Below, piece after piece: positions 1 through 12,002 of a stretch of DNA of 42,513 nt. The notes beneath the pieces are model-generated. The model did not search any database, had not been told where the DNA came from, and saw nothing but the letters and a program-made list of their open reading frames with translations. Source of the DNA: an uncultured Lachnospiraceae bacterium (GTDB lineage Bacteria; Bacillota; Clostridia; Lachnospirales; Lachnospiraceae); contig CANQME010000013.1 of NCBI GenBank assembly GCA_947624815.1, positions 1 to 42,513 of the forward strand, in the 5' to 3' direction. A program made the position numbers and the translations under genes. Numbering within the stretch: the stretch's first letter is position 1; every line of letters starts with the position of its first letter.

Positions 1-308
1 GCTTAAGCTTTGAGACTCTGGCCGCCATCAAGGCGAAGACCGGCGATATGCCTCTGGTTCTTCACGGCGGCACCGGCATCCCGGCCGACATGATCCGCAA
101 GGCTATCGACCTGGGCGTTGCGAAGATCAACGTGAACACCGAGTGCCAGCTGTCCTTCGCGGCCGCGACCCGCAAGTATATCGAAGAGGGCAAGGACGAG
201 CAGGGCAAGGGCTACGACCCGAGAAAGCTTCTGGCTCCCGGCGCGGCAGCCATCAAGGAGACCGTCAAGGAGAAGATGGAACTGTTCGGATCCGTGGGCA
301 AGGCCTGA
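1..308 (+). CDS. fba: Class II fructose-1,6-bisphosphate aldolase, C-terminal part
   Basis: Only the last ~100 codons are present; the gene begins before the window and is open from its first base. The segment LVLHGGTGIP followed by GVAKINVNTECQ is the glycine-rich phosphate-binding loop and the NVNTE active-site strand of zinc-dependent class II aldolases, which cleave fructose-1,6-bisphosphate to DHAP and glyceraldehyde-3-phosphate in glycolysis. The C-terminus (KMELFGSVGKA) is typical of the family. The frame runs without interruption to a TGA at 306-308. The assignment is firm; the N-terminal zinc ligands lie outside the window. Confidence 0.93.
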   Translation, partial: LSFETLAAIKAKTGDMPLVLHGGTGIPADMIRKAIDLGVAKINVNTECQLSFAAATRKYIEEGKDEQGKGYDPRKLLAPGAAAIKETVKEKMELFGSVGKA

Positions 309-440
309 GATTGTCTGAATCGGTTCGGATAAGTACGGATGACTCCTCTTTCGGGCGGCGTTGGGCCGTCGGGGAAGCATCAAATATTTGTCTGTTGTGA
401 GAGTAAAAACTCTTACGCAAAAACTTTTAATAAAAAGTGC

Positions 441-469
441 TTGCATTTTCCCGAAAAAGGGAGTATCTT
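441..469 (+). promoter_or_regulatory. Candidate sigmaA promoter ahead of glnN
   Basis: TTGCAT (441-446), a 17-bp spacer and TATCTT (464-469) form a fair vegetative promoter in the fba-glnN gap. Transcription would start near 476, only ~12 nt before the hairpin/T-tract at 488-523. The promoter is either spurious or feeds a short attenuated leader. Confidence 0.4.
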
Positions 470-487
470 ATTGAAGTGAAGAACGAC

Positions 488-523
488 GGCGTTCTCCCTG
501 TTATGGGGAGGACGCCTTTTTTT
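488..523 (+). terminator. Intrinsic terminator between fba and glnN (possible attenuator)
   Basis: GGCGTTCTCCC (488-498) pairs with GGGGAGGACGCC (505-516) around a short loop and is followed by seven T residues. It can end the aldolase transcript. Because a promoter-like sequence lies just upstream, it could also attenuate a glnN leader. The remaining gap to 813 has further inverted repeats: GTCCCGT at 524 can pair with GCGGGAC at 601, and there is a GGCGG/CCGCC hairpin near 737-752. No gene was seen there. Confidence 0.7.
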
Positions 524-813
524 GTCCCGTGGGGAGACGGCGGAGATGTTATGTCATGCGTGCAGAAACACCGTGTCGCGTTTGAGGAATGCCGCGTCGC
601 GCGGGACAGAAGAGAATCAATATTATCGCTTCGGAGAGCCAAGCCAGAAATCCGTCATCCCGCGGCCGTCCATCGCAAAATCGCGGACTGCCGCAGACGA
701 AGAGGAGCGTCTGGGGATGACGCGGGACTGCCGGGCGGCGTAGTCCGCCGGGAAGTGTTTCGCAGGGGAAACTGCCGCCGGCCGGAGCAGAAAAAGGAGA
801 GGATGGAAAAACT

Positions 814-2931
814 ATGAGCGAAGTAGTAAATGTTGCAGAGATCTTCGGTAAGAACGTGTTCAATGAGACTGTCATGAAGGAACGTCTTCCCAAGAGCGTC
901 TTCAAGAAACTGAAGAGGACGATCGAGGACGGCACGGAACTGGATCCGTCCATCGCAGACGTGGTTGCCCATGCCATGAAGGATTGGGCGATCGAGCGGG
1001 GCGCGACCCATTATACCCACTGGTTCCAGCCGCTGACCGGAACCACGGCGGAGAAGCACGACTCCTTTATCTCCGCTCCCGACGCGGAGGGCAAGGTGAT
1101 CATGGAATTCTCCGGGAAGGAGCTGATCAAGGGCGAGCCGGACGCTTCCTCGTTCCCCTCCGGCGGTCTGCGGGCGACCTTCGAGGCCAGAGGCTATACG
1201 GCGTGGGACTGCACCTCGCCGGCGTTCCTTCGTGAGGACGCGGCAGGCGTGACGCTCTGCATTCCTACCGCTTTCTGTTCCTATAAGGGGGAAGCGCTTG
1301 ACCAGAAGACGCCGCTTCTGCGTTCCATGCAGGCAATCGACACCCAGGCGCTGCGTATCCTGCGGCTGTTCGGCAACACCACGTCTAAGCGCGTGGTTCC
1401 GTCCGTCGGCCCGGAGCAGGAGTATTTCATCGTAGACCGCGCCAAGTATCTGCAGAGAAAGGACCTGATCTACGCCGGCCGGACCCTGTTCGGCGCCATG
1501 CCGCCCAAGGGCCAGGAGCTGGAGGATCATTATTTCGGAGCTATCCGCGAGCGGATCGGTTCCTATATGAACGAAGTCAACCAGGAGCTGTGGAAGCTGG
1601 GCGTTACCGCCAAGACCCAGCACAATGAGGTGGCTCCGGCCCAGCATGAGCTGGCTCCGATCTACGATCAGGCCAACCTGGCGGTGGACCATAACCAGAT
1701 CGTCATGGAGACGCTGAAGAAGGTGGCCGGCCGTCACGGCCTGACCTGCCTGCTTCACGAGAAGCCCTTCGCCGGCGTCAACGGCTCCGGCAAGCACAAC
1801 AACTGGTCCCTGACTACCAACGACGGCATCAATATGCTGAATCCCGGAGATACGCCCCATGAGAACATCCAGTTCCTGCTGGTGCTGGGCTGCATCATGA
1901 AGGCTATCGATACCCACGCGGATCTGCTGCGCGAGGCGGCCTCCGACGTGGGCAACGATCACCGTCTGGGCGCCAACGAGGCGCCGCCCGCGATTATTTC
2001 CATCTTCGTGGGCGAGCAGCTGGAGGATGTGATCAATCAGCTGTGCGATACCGGCGCGGCCACCCATTCCAAGAGCGGCGGCAAGCTGTCGACCGGCGTC
2101 GCCACGCTGCCGGATCTGGACAAGGACGCCACCGACCGCAACCGCACGTCGCCGTTCGCGTTCACCGGCAACAAATTCGAATTCCGTATGGTGGGATCTT
2201 CCGATTCCATCGCTCCGGCCAACGTGGTGCTGAACACCATCGTCGCCGAGGCGTTCAAGGAAGCGGCGGACGAACTGGAGAAGGCGGAAGACTTCGATAT
2301 GGCCGTCCATGACATGATCAAGAAGCTGCTGTCAGACCACCAGAGGATCATTTTCAACGGCAACGGTTACTCCGACGAGTGGATTGCAGAGGCGGAGAAG
2401 CGCGGGCTGCCCAACATCCGTTCCATGGTGGATGCGATCCCCAGCCTGATCACCGACAAGGCCGTGAAGCTTTACGAGACCTTCGGCGTGTTTACGAAGG
2501 CGGAGCTGGAATCCCGCGTGGAGGTGGAGTACGAGGCTTACGCCAAGGCCATCAACATCGAGGCCCGCACCATGATCGATATGGCCGGCAAGCAGATCAT
2601 CCCGGCCGTGATCCGGTATACAGCGGCGCTTGCGGATTCGATCAATAAGGTGAAATCAGCCTGCCCGGATGCGGATGTGAGCGTCCAGACCGAGCTCCTG
2701 ACCGAGACCTCCGATCTGCTGAGCGAGATGAAGGCGGCGCTGTCCGATCTGCAGGCCATTACTGAGGAAAGCCTGGCGATCTCCGACGCCTGCGCCTGCG
2801 CCCACGCCTATCATGAGAAGGTGGTTCCGGCCATGGCGGCGCTTCGCGCGCCGGCGGATAAGCTGGAGATGATCGTGGATAAGGAGCTGTGGCCGTTCCC
2901 GAGCTACGGCGACCTGATCTTCGAGGTATAA
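814..2931 (+). CDS. glnN: Glutamine synthetase type III
   Basis: A 705-residue protein of the length typical of GSIII, the large dodecameric glutamine synthetase that makes glutamine from glutamate, ammonia and ATP in the cytoplasm. Visible motifs are [10 protein letters not shown] near residue 199 (metal/glutamate ligands), [12 protein letters not shown] near 271, the GSIII signature [17 protein letters not shown] near 317-333, and [14 protein letters not shown] near 450-463. The shorter GSI/GSII forms do not have this layout. The ATG is preceded by AAGGAG at about -15 after a ~500-bp non-coding gap. It is probably monocistronic: the next gene is on the other strand and a structured terminator follows. 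No truncation is seen. Confidence 0.97.
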   Translation: MSEVVNVAEIFGKNVFNETVMKERLPKSVFKKLKRTIEDGTELDPSIADVVAHAMKDWAIERGATHYTHWFQPLTGTTAEKHDSFISAPDAEGKVIMEFSGKELIKGEPDASSFPSGGLRATFEARGYTAWDCTSPAFLREDAAGVTLCIPTAFCSYKGEALDQKTPLLRSMQAIDTQALRILRLFGNTTSKRVVPSVGPEQEYFIVDRAKYLQRKDLIYAGRTLFGAMPPKGQELEDHYFGAIRERIGSYMNEVNQELWKLGVTAKTQHNEVAPAQHELAPIYDQANLAVDHNQIVMETLKKVAGRHGLTCLLHEKPFAGVNGSGKHNNWSLTTNDGINMLNPGDTPHENIQFLLVLGCIMKAIDTHADLLREAASDVGNDHRLGANEAPPAIISIFVGEQLEDVINQLCDTGAATHSKSGGKLSTGVATLPDLDKDATDRNRTSPFAFTGNKFEFRMVGSSDSIAPANVVLNTIVAEAFKEAADELEKAEDFDMAVHDMIKKLLSDHQRIIFNGNGYSDEWIAEAEKRGLPNIRSMVDAIPSLITDKAVKLYETFGVFTKAELESRVEVEYEAYAKAINIEARTMIDMAGKQIIPAVIRYTAALADSINKVKSACPDADVSVQTELLTETSDLLSEMKAALSDLQAITEESLAISDACACAHAYHEKVVPAMAALRAPADKLEMIVDKELWPFPSYGDLIFEV

Positions 2932-3008
2932 GAGAACCGCGCAGCCACATGTCCGGGCTGGAAGGGAGACCGGCGTGCGGCAGGCGGACAAACGGTGTTA
3001 TAACTCTT

Positions 3009-3151
3009 CGGGGACCATGTTGGGGGGAAATATGGTTCCCCGAGGTACACCAAAGCCACTGATCATTCAGTGGGGGAGTGATAAATATAGAAAGGCCGCG
3101 ACAGGAGCGAGCGCTTCTGCCAGCGGTCTTTCTGCAGTTTGGCCTTTTTTT
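3009..3151 (+). ncRNA. Structured RNA / 3' UTR with terminator after glnN
   Basis: The gap between convergent glnN and glpK holds several consecutive stems on the plus strand. CGGGGACCAT (3009-3018) pairs with 3032-3042 with one bulge. CCACTGA (3056-3062) pairs perfectly with TCAGTGG (3067-3073) around a 4-nt loop. A branched structure is closed by GGCC near 3094-3097 and GGCC at 3141-3144, with inner stem AGGAGC/GCTTCT, and is followed by T7 (3145-3151). It is at least the glnN terminator. Its complexity suggests an sRNA or a processed 3' UTR. I do not recognise an RNA family. Confidence 0.45.
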
Positions 3152-3194
3152 GTCATTTTGGGGAGTCTGCGCCAGGCGAAATGCGCCGGCCAAA

Positions 3195-3228
3195 GCCCGT
3201 CTGCCGTTACATCTTCCGGCAGGCGGGC
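3195..3228 (-). terminator. Hairpin at the 3' end of glpK
   Basis: A 12-bp stem (3195-3206 with 3217-3228) has a 10-nt loop, placed 10 nt beyond the glpK stop on the minus strand. The downstream T-tract is weak, so this may stabilise the 3' end rather than terminate efficiently. In plus-strand RNA the stem is complete with one G-U pair. Confidence 0.45.
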
Positions 3229-3237
3229 CATTTCATC

Positions 3238-4734
3238 TTACGCATTCTCCGCCCAGACCAGCGCGCAGCGCACAGCCCGCTTCCAGCCCTTCTTCAGCTC
3301 TGTACGCCGCTCGGCGTCCATCTGCGGTTTGAATCTCTGATCGATCTGCCAGTTCCCGGCGATCTCGTCCCGATCCTTCCAGTAACCCACTGCCAGTCCG
3401 GCCAGATACGCGGCGCCCAGAGCCGTCGTCTCGATGCAGCGGGGCCGGACCACCGCCGCATTCAGGATATCCGCCTGGAACTGCATCAGGAAATTATTGG
3501 CCGACGCGCCGCCGTCCACCTTGAGGCTTGTCAGGCGTATGCCGGAGTCCTTCTCCATGGCCTCGATCACATCGCTGACCTGATAGGCCAGGGACTCCAC
3601 CGTAGCCCGGATAAAATGCTCCTTGGCAGCGCCGCGGGTCAGACCGACAATGGTGCCCCTGGCGTACTGCTGCCAGTAAGGGGCGCCCAGGCCCGCGAAA
3701 GCCGGCACTACATAGACGCCCGCTGTGTCCTCCACCGCCGTGCAGTACTGCTCCGACTGAGCCGCCGTCCTAAGCATCCGAAGCTCGTCCCTCAGCCACT
3801 GGATCGACGCGCCCGCCACGAAAATACTCCCCTCTACGGCATATTCCACCCGGTCGCCCACACTGGCCGCAATGGTGGTCAGCAGTCCGTTCTTCGAATG
3901 GACCGCGTCCGTGCCCGTATTCATCAGCAGGAAACAGCCGGTTCCGTATGTATTCTTCACCTCTCCGGGCTTAAAACAGCACTGGCCGAACAGCGCGGCC
4001 TGCTGGTCCCCCGCCACGCCGGCGATGGGAATCCTGCCGCCCATGATCTCTTCCGACGTATACCCGAAGATATGGCTGGACGGCTTCACCTCCGGCAGCA
4101 TCGCGGCCGGGATTCCGAAATAGTCCAGAATCTCCCGGTTCCACTCAAGCTTCCGGATATCATACAGCATGGTCCGGGACGCATTGGTATAGTCCGTCAC
4201 ATGGACCTGGCCCTTGGTCAGATTCCAGATCAGCCAGCTGTCCACGGTACCGAAGGCCAGCTCGCCCTTCTCGGCCCGCTCCCTGGCTCCCGGCACATGC
4301 TCAAGGATCCACGCGATCTTGCTTCCGGAAAAATAGGCGTCCGGGATCAGGCCGGTGATCTCCTGCACCTTCTCCGCCATGCCGTCAGCCTTCAGCTGCT
4401 CGATCCGGTCCGAGGTCCTGCGGCACTGCCAGACGATGGCATTGTAGACCGGGCGGCCGGTCTGCCGGTCCCAGACGATGGTCGTCTCCCTCTGATTCGT
4501 GATACCGATGGCCTCGATATCGGAAATCGCCGCGCCGACTCCGCTGACTGCCTCCATCATCACGCTCATCTGAGACGACCAGATCTCAAGCGGATCGTGC
4601 TCCACCCAGCCCGGCTGGGGATAGATCTGCCTGAATTCCTTCTGCGCTACGCTGACGATGCTGCCCGATTTGTCAAACAGGATACAGCGGGAGCTTGTGG
4701 TTCCCTGATCCAGCGCCATAATGTACTTTGCCAT
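3238..4734 (-). CDS. glpK: Glycerol kinase
   Basis: A 498-residue FGGY-family kinase that phosphorylates glycerol to sn-glycerol-3-phosphate with ATP. The N-terminus [16 protein letters not shown] carries the phosphate-1 loop. [40 protein letters not shown] and [19 protein letters not shown] are glycerol-kinase hallmarks that separate it from xylulokinases. I chose the ATG at 4734 because AAAGGAGGG lies 6-8 nt upstream; a longer frame to 4761 has no homologous N-terminus. It is preceded by a strong promoter and followed by a hairpin, so it is probably monocistronic. No glycerol facilitator or glpD lies beside it. Confidence 0.97.
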   Translation of the reverse strand: MAKYIMALDQGTTSSRCILFDKSGSIVSVAQKEFRQIYPQPGWVEHDPLEIWSSQMSVMMEAVSGVGAAISDIEAIGITNQRETTIVWDRQTGRPVYNAIVWQCRRTSDRIEQLKADGMAEKVQEITGLIPDAYFSGSKIAWILEHVPGARERAEKGELAFGTVDSWLIWNLTKGQVHVTDYTNASRTMLYDIRKLEWNREILDYFGIPAAMLPEVKPSSHIFGYTSEEIMGGRIPIAGVAGDQQAALFGQCCFKPGEVKNTYGTGCFLLMNTGTDAVHSKNGLLTTIAASVGDRVEYAVEGSIFVAGASIQWLRDELRMLRTAAQSEQYCTAVEDTAGVYVVPAFAGLGAPYWQQYARGTIVGLTRGAAKEHFIRATVESLAYQVSDVIEAMEKDSGIRLTSLKVDGGASANNFLMQFQADILNAAVVRPRCIETTALGAAYLAGLAVGYWKDRDEIAGNWQIDQRFKPQMDAERRTELKKGWKRAVRCALVWAENA

Positions 4735-4830
4735 GGTGTGCCCTCCTTTATCCTTCCGCACCTGCGAATCGCTTTCCGAACATTTTTGTGATCCTGTCGA
4801 TGATTCACACTTTTTCGTTCCAATATAGCA

Positions 4831-4855
4831 ATTATACTAATTTATTATCATCTTA

Positions 4856-4859
<4 letters not shown>
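4831..4859 (-). promoter_or_regulatory. sigmaA promoter of glpK
   Basis: On the minus strand TTGATA (4859-4854), 17 bp and TATAAT (4836-4831) give a near-consensus promoter ~100 nt before the glpK start. It overlaps the last codons of the upstream ATPase gene, so glpK is transcribed independently. Confidence 0.75.
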
Positions 4860-7912
<3,053 letters not shown>

Positions 7913-7981
7913 TCCGGACGCCTCTGTATTCTCTCCCCTCATATCTATGCCAAAAGCGGCGGAGTCAGAAATAAAATGACA

Positions 7982-8022
7982 CAAAACAGACCTTACAGGA
8001 ATCCTCTTCCTGCAAGGTCTGT
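7982..8022 (-). terminator. Terminator of the Rpn-family gene
   Basis: ACAGACCTT/AAGGTCTGT (7986-7994 with 8014-8022), extended inward by CAGGA/TCCTG, forms a strong hairpin. On the minus strand it is followed by TTTTGTGTCATTTT. It lies between the Rpn-like gene and the ATPase gene, so the two are separate transcripts. Confidence 0.7.
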
Positions 8023-8096
8023 GAAACCATCCTTCTTTTCCCTTCTATCCTCTGACTACATTATTCCGAATACTCCCATCTGGTACTTTCTTCGAT

Positions 8097-8951
8097 TTAC
8101 CGTGATGCCGATATCCCGAGTACCCATTGCTCCACCACAGAAACACTGTACTGCACGATCTCCGCTATCTCCTCTACCGACATGCCTTTGCGGAACAGGT
8201 TGCATGACGTTTCCCGGGCTTTCTTCTCTTCGCCGTCACGCATACCTTCCTGCCACCACTTTTCCGTATAGCTGCTCAATTCTTTCGCGCCCCCTTCCTC
8301 ACACTTCAGAAAATGTACCCGTTTCGACAGATCCCCCTGGCTCATGTCCTTCGGATCGCTTCTCCGAAAATACTTCATCAGCTTTGACAATTCTGAGCCG
8401 TCATTGATCTCCGCGTTTACAAATGTCACATGATTTCCGTCGTCATAGGGGACAAACATATCCGCAGCCCCTTCTTTCCCCTTCGGCACCAGTGTCTTCA
8501 TCAGACAATATTCCGAAGTTTTTCCATGCCAAATATCCCCGCGGCTGATATACACCACATGCAGTTCCGGCATCTCATAGTATTCCGCGCCTTTCTCCAG
8601 AAATTCGCTGTCTACCATGGCGCTGTAGAACCTCACCCGCCGGCCATGATCAAGTGCTCCGTCCTGCTGAATTTCTGTAATATACAGTTCTTTTCCCACA
8701 TCTTCAGCCAATACATCTAGCACTGCGTCATGGGATGTGATCTTTGAAAGACGATACTGGGTGCGCACCGCTTTCACCGTCAGTTCCGGCCGGTTCAGAA
8801 GGATCCGAAGTACATGCTGGCATGCCAAAATATCGTTCATCGCCACGGACATAAACGCATTGTCCAACAGATTCATCTTCCGGATCTCTGCCAGCCGATT
8901 CTCGCGCGCTGCGATCCGGCTGGCAGATAACTCTTCATTCTTATTTACCAA
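8097..8951 (-). CDS. Rpn/PD-(D/E)XK nuclease family protein
   Basis: A 284-residue protein of the Rpn/'PD-(D/E)XK transposase-like' family common in Clostridia. The N-terminal part (NAFMSVAMNDILACQHVLRILL) and the core DAVLDVLAEDVGKELYITEIQ match the family, with Asp in the first strand and E-x-Q in the next strand as the putative nuclease residues. The C-terminal ~40 residues (RKGMSVEEIAEIVQYS) resemble the short helix-turn-helix-like repeat often ending these proteins. The start is TTG at 8951 with AGGAGG 4-5 nt upstream; no better ATG is near. Related proteins promote RecA-independent recombination and cleave DNA; the cellular role here is unknown. It has its own promoter and terminator. 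Confidence 0.85.
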   Translation of the reverse strand: MVNKNEELSASRIAARENRLAEIRKMNLLDNAFMSVAMNDILACQHVLRILLNRPELTVKAVRTQYRLSKITSHDAVLDVLAEDVGKELYITEIQQDGALDHGRRVRFYSAMVDSEFLEKGAEYYEMPELHVVYISRGDIWHGKTSEYCLMKTLVPKGKEGAADMFVPYDDGNHVTFVNAEINDGSELSKLMKYFRRSDPKDMSQGDLSKRVHFLKCEEGGAKELSSYTEKWWQEGMRDGEEKKARETSCNLFRKGMSVEEIAEIVQYSVSVVEQWVLGISASR

Positions 8952-9007
8952 TGTTCCTCCTATCCGCCTCTCTCCAAGTGCGCTTCAGAAGGAAGTTTCT
9001 ATCTCAT

Positions 9008-9036
9008 ATTATAAAAGGTTTCGCAGCGTCTTTCAA
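9008..9036 (-). promoter_or_regulatory. sigmaA promoter of the Rpn-family gene
   Basis: On the minus strand TTGAAA (9036-9031), 17 bp and TATAAT (9013-9008) lie ~57 nt upstream of the TTG start at 8951. This is a strong match to the vegetative consensus. Confidence 0.75.
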
Positions 9037-9064
9037 GAAGAATCCGAAGATTACCGGGCGGCAC

Positions 9065-9093
9065 TTGTATTTCCACGTAAAATATGCTATCAT
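9065..9093 (+). promoter_or_regulatory. Candidate promoter of queT
   Basis: TTGTAT (9065-9070), 17 bp and TATCAT (9088-9093) lie ~120 nt before queT, leaving room for a structured leader. The leader starts with an 8-bp stem CTGCGGAA (9110-9117) / TTCCGCAG (9147-9154). Confidence 0.5.
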
Positions 9094-9164
9094 AGCCTGC
9101 GTACCGTAACTGCGGAAGAACTGAATTTTAACTGCTGCTTCCGTATTTCCGCAGTTTCAGCATC

Positions 9165-9207
9165 GGTGAGTTCGAGACCTTCCTCACCTAAAACAAAACT
9201 AAAGGAG
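9165..9207 (+). promoter_or_regulatory. Candidate preQ1-I-like riboswitch
   Basis: A 6-bp stem GGTGAG (9165-9170) / CTCACC (9183-9188) encloses a 12-nt loop starting TTC. It is followed by an A-rich tail ending in AACTAA fused to the SD AAGGAG of queT. This is the layout of the class I preQ1 aptamer: short stem, A-rich tail that pairs back into the loop, and RBS occlusion. The gene controlled is a queuosine-precursor transporter, which fits. The loop-tail pairing (GAG with CTA) is imperfect and the ligand-pairing C is not in its exact place, so this may be a variant. Confidence 0.5.
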
Positions 9208-9215
9208 AACGTACC

Positions 9216-9719
9216 ATGAAAAAACAAACAAATGGGGCCGTGTACTACATGGCCGAGGCGGCGATGATCGCCGCCATCTATGTCGCGCTGACGGGACTTG
9301 TCGCGCCATTCGCCTTCGGGCCGGTGCAGTTCCGCGTGTCGGAGGCGCTCTGCGTGCTTCCCTACTTTACCGCGGCGGCGGTGCCGGGCGTTTCCATCGG
9401 CTGCCTGCTGTCCAACTTGCTTTTCGGCGCGGCGATACCGGATGTGATCTTCGGAACGCTGGCGACCCTCATCGGAGCGGTGATCTCCTACAGGATCCGG
9501 GAGTACAAGTGGCTTGTGTGTGTACCGCCGATCCTGTCGAACACGGTCATCATCCCCTGGGTGCTGCGATACGCCTACGGCTCCACGGATCTGATCCCCG
9601 TCATGATGATCACGGTCGGCATCGGCGAAGTTCTGGCCATCGGCGTAATCGGGAATCTCCTGCTGATGGCGCTCGATAAGTACCGCGGGATTATTTTCCG
9701 GAAACAGCCTGTGCAATAG
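9216..9719 (+). CDS. queT: QueT-family queuosine precursor transporter
   Basis: A 167-residue, very hydrophobic membrane protein with five to six predicted helices. It matches the QueT family (ECF-type substrate-binding S components for preQ1/preQ0/queuine): the N-terminal AAMIAAIYVALTGLVAP, the conserved QFRVSEALCVLPYFTAAAVPGVSIGCLLSN, and a C-terminal helix with GIGEVLAIGVIGNLLL. It imports precursors for the queuosine modification of tRNA anticodons. ATG 9216 follows AAGGAG by about 8 nt. No energising ECF module is nearby, so it would use a shared one. The preQ1-like leader strengthens the assignment. Confidence 0.9.
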   Translation: MKKQTNGAVYYMAEAAMIAAIYVALTGLVAPFAFGPVQFRVSEALCVLPYFTAAAVPGVSIGCLLSNLLFGAAIPDVIFGTLATLIGAVISYRIREYKWLVCVPPILSNTVIIPWVLRYAYGSTDLIPVMMITVGIGEVLAIGVIGNLLLMALDKYRGIIFRKQPVQ

Positions 9720-9746
9720 CCCATTTTAATACCCCGACACAACATG

Positions 9747-9799
9747 ATCCCCCGCACGAGCGGTCCCCGGCTTCGGCCGGGAATCTCCCGCCGGGGGAT
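9747..9799 (+). other. Strong hairpin in the queT-radical SAM gap
   Basis: ATCCCCCG (9747-9754) pairs perfectly with CGGGGGAT (9792-9799) and encloses an inner CCGGC-TTCG-GCCGG hairpin. There is no T-tract. It ends 17 nt before the following ATG, which has no recognisable SD. The inner CCGGCTTCGGCCGG palindrome recurs twice at 26.9-27.1 kb. Confidence 0.55.
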
Positions 9800-9816
9800 T
9801 CGCGTAATAATATCCA

Positions 9817-11874
9817 ATGAAGATCCTGTTAGTTGCTGTCAATGCAAAATATATCCATTCCAATCTGGCTGTACGAAGCCTGAAAATGTATGCGGAGCAG
9901 TACATCGTGGACGCCGCGGATCCGCCCCGCATCGACATCGCCGAGTATACCATCAACCAGCCGCTTGACCAGATCCTGCGGGACATCTATGCCCGCCGTC
10001 CGGATATGGTCTGTTTCTCATGCTATATCTGGAATATCCGGTATGTCCGGATGCTGGTCCGCGAGCTGAAAAAGGTACTGCCGCAGACCGCCCTATGGCT
10101 GGGAGGGCCGGAGGTGTCTTACGACGCAGGGAAGGTGCTGCGGGAGCTTCCTGAAGTATCAGGCGTGATGAGGGGGGAAGGAGAAGAAACATTTGCGGAG
10201 CTGGTGCAGGCGGGTATGGCGCTGAGGCAACAGGATGGCGCTTCCGGCATTCTCCCGGACGGCGTTTGCTGCACGAATGGCATGCCGGCTCTCCGCAACC
10301 GGCTTCTGAAGGCGATTCCCGGAATTACCTGGCGTGCTTATGACGTTCAGACTTCCGGAAAGCCCCGGCCCTCTTCCGATGTTCAGACTGCGGGCAAATA
10401 CCAAGCCGCTTCCGACAGTCAGCCTGCCGGAAATACTCCCGGCACCGCCGGCCGGATCATCGAGAATCCCTGGCGGCCTGCCATGGACATGAGCCTTCTT
10501 CCGTTCGTCTATAACGAGGCGGAAGACCTGTCCCACCGGATCATTTACTACGAGAGCAGCCGCGGATGCCCGTTTTCCTGCAGCTACTGCCTGTCGTCTG
10601 TGGATAAACAGCTGCGCTTCCGCGATATGGAACTGGTAAAGCGGGAGCTGCGCTTCTTCCTCGACCGGCGCGTACCCCAGGTGAAGTTCGTGGACCGCAC
10701 CTTCAACTGCGATCATCGCCGCGCCATGGAGATCTGGCAGTTCCTAAATGACAACGACAACGGCGTCACCAATTTCCATTTCGAGATCGCCGCGGACCTG
10801 CTGACGCCGGAAGAGATCGAGCTGATCGGGTCCATGCGGCCCGGTCTGATCCAACTGGAGATCGGCGTCCAATCCACGAATCCGGACACGATCCGCGAGA
10901 TCCGAAGAATGATGGATCTTGGCCGGCTGTCCGCCAACGTCCGAGTTGTCGCCGCGGCCGGCGACATTCATCAGCATCTAGACCTGATCGCCGGGCTTCC
11001 TTACGAGAATCTGGAAAGCTTCGCGCGTTCCTTCAACGATGTGTACGCGCTGCATCCCCAGCAGCTGCAGTTGGGATTCCTGAAGGTGCTGAAGGGTTCT
11101 TACATGGATGAGCGGCGCGATGCTTACGGCCTGATCTGCACAAGTGAACCGCCCTACGAGGTTCTGGCCACCAGATGGCTCTCTTTCGACGACATTATCC
11201 TCTTAAAAGGCGTCGAAGAGATGGTGGAAATGTACTACAACAGCGGCCAGTTCTCCCATACGATTCACGTACTGGAGCACGAATTCCCTTCCGCCTTCGA
11301 ACTGTACCGCGCACTGGCGGATTATTATAAGGAGCATGTCCCGGCAGGACTGAGCCAGGCGCGCGCAGCGCGGTATGAATTGCTGCTGAGATTTATTACA
11401 GAAACGGTTTCTACAGAACGCCCCGTCACAGAGCCCGAAGTCCTGCCTGCAAACACCGGAGCCATCCAGTCCCGGTCGACGCGATATAAACCAATTCCGG
11501 GATTTATGAAAGAGAGTATTTCGATTAACGGAGCTCTGCAAGCCGGACAGACAGATTCACTGCCGGAAGAACGGACAGCCGTCTTCCGCGAGCTTCTGAC
11601 CTGCGATTACTACCTCCGCGAGAACGCCAAAAGCCGGCCCGCTTTCGCAGGCGAACATCTGCCGGATAAGGACACCTTGCGCCTGTTTTACGAAAAAGAA
11701 GCTGTGCAGCATCATTTCCTGCCCGACTACGCCGGTTATGACAAAAACCAGCTGCGCCGGATGACCCATCTGGAAACATTCCCGCACCTGGGCAGGACGA
11801 TTCTGTTCGATTATGAGCACCGCGATCCGCTGACAGGCGACGCAGGAGTGCGCATCGTTGAAGCATCGTCGTAA
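9817..11874 (+). CDS. B12-binding-domain radical SAM protein (DUF4080 type)
   Basis: A 685-residue protein with an N-terminal cobalamin-binding-like domain (MKILLVAVNAKYIHSN start, LWLGGPEVSYD near residue 95), then a radical SAM core with GCPFSCSYC (Cys251, Cys255, Cys258 for the 4Fe-4S cluster), and a C-terminal region of the DUF4080 type. It would generate a 5'-deoxyadenosyl radical; the substrate is unknown. Two low-complexity insertions are visible: three 12-residue imperfect repeats (DVQTSGKPRPSS, DVQTAGKYQAAS, DSQPAGNTPGTA) at ~176-212 between the domains, and a Ser/Pro-rich stretch near 530-585. The ATG matches the usual family N-terminus but lacks a clear SD. Confidence 0.88.
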   Translation: MKILLVAVNAKYIHSNLAVRSLKMYAEQYIVDAADPPRIDIAEYTINQPLDQILRDIYARRPDMVCFSCYIWNIRYVRMLVRELKKVLPQTALWLGGPEVSYDAGKVLRELPEVSGVMRGEGEETFAELVQAGMALRQQDGASGILPDGVCCTNGMPALRNRLLKAIPGITWRAYDVQTSGKPRPSSDVQTAGKYQAASDSQPAGNTPGTAGRIIENPWRPAMDMSLLPFVYNEAEDLSHRIIYYESSRGCPFSCSYCLSSVDKQLRFRDMELVKRELRFFLDRRVPQVKFVDRTFNCDHRRAMEIWQFLNDNDNGVTNFHFEIAADLLTPEEIELIGSMRPGLIQLEIGVQSTNPDTIREIRRMMDLGRLSANVRVVAAAGDIHQHLDLIAGLPYENLESFARSFNDVYALHPQQLQLGFLKVLKGSYMDERRDAYGLICTSEPPYEVLATRWLSFDDIILLKGVEEMVEMYYNSGQFSHTIHVLEHEFPSAFELYRALADYYKEHVPAGLSQARAARYELLLRFITETVSTERPVTEPEVLPANTGAIQSRSTRYKPIPGFMKESISINGALQAGQTDSLPEERTAVFRELLTCDYYLRENAKSRPAFAGEHLPDKDTLRLFYEKEAVQHHFLPDYAGYDKNQLRRMTHLETFPHLGRTILFDYEHRDPLTGDAGVRIVEASS

Positions 11875-11915
11875 ACCGTATCCCTTTGAATACTTCTGAT
11901 ACCCGCTTCCAGGCA

Positions 11916-11964
11916 GACAGCAAGCCGGGATACTTGCTGCGGTAAATTGCTGTCTCGCATTTTT
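11916..11964 (+). terminator. Probable terminator after the radical SAM gene
   Basis: GACAGCAA (11916-11923) pairs perfectly with TTGCTGTC (11947-11954), followed by TCGCATTTTT. It lies between the radical SAM gene and luxS. An alternative shorter stem (AGCAA/TTGCT) exists inside. Confidence 0.5.
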
Positions 11965-12002
11965 AAACGGTATTTCACTTGATCCAGGAAAGGAGACCTC
12001 CC

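Noticed and set aside
655..2310. 551-codon antisense frame over glnN
   Set aside because: The glnN frame has unmistakable GSIII motifs; the antisense frame reflects GC-rich codon bias.
9817..9817. Alternative start for the radical SAM protein because of the missing SD
   Set aside because: The N-terminus MKILLVAVNAKYIHSN is the expected beginning of the B12-binding domain; no downstream Met gives a better fit.
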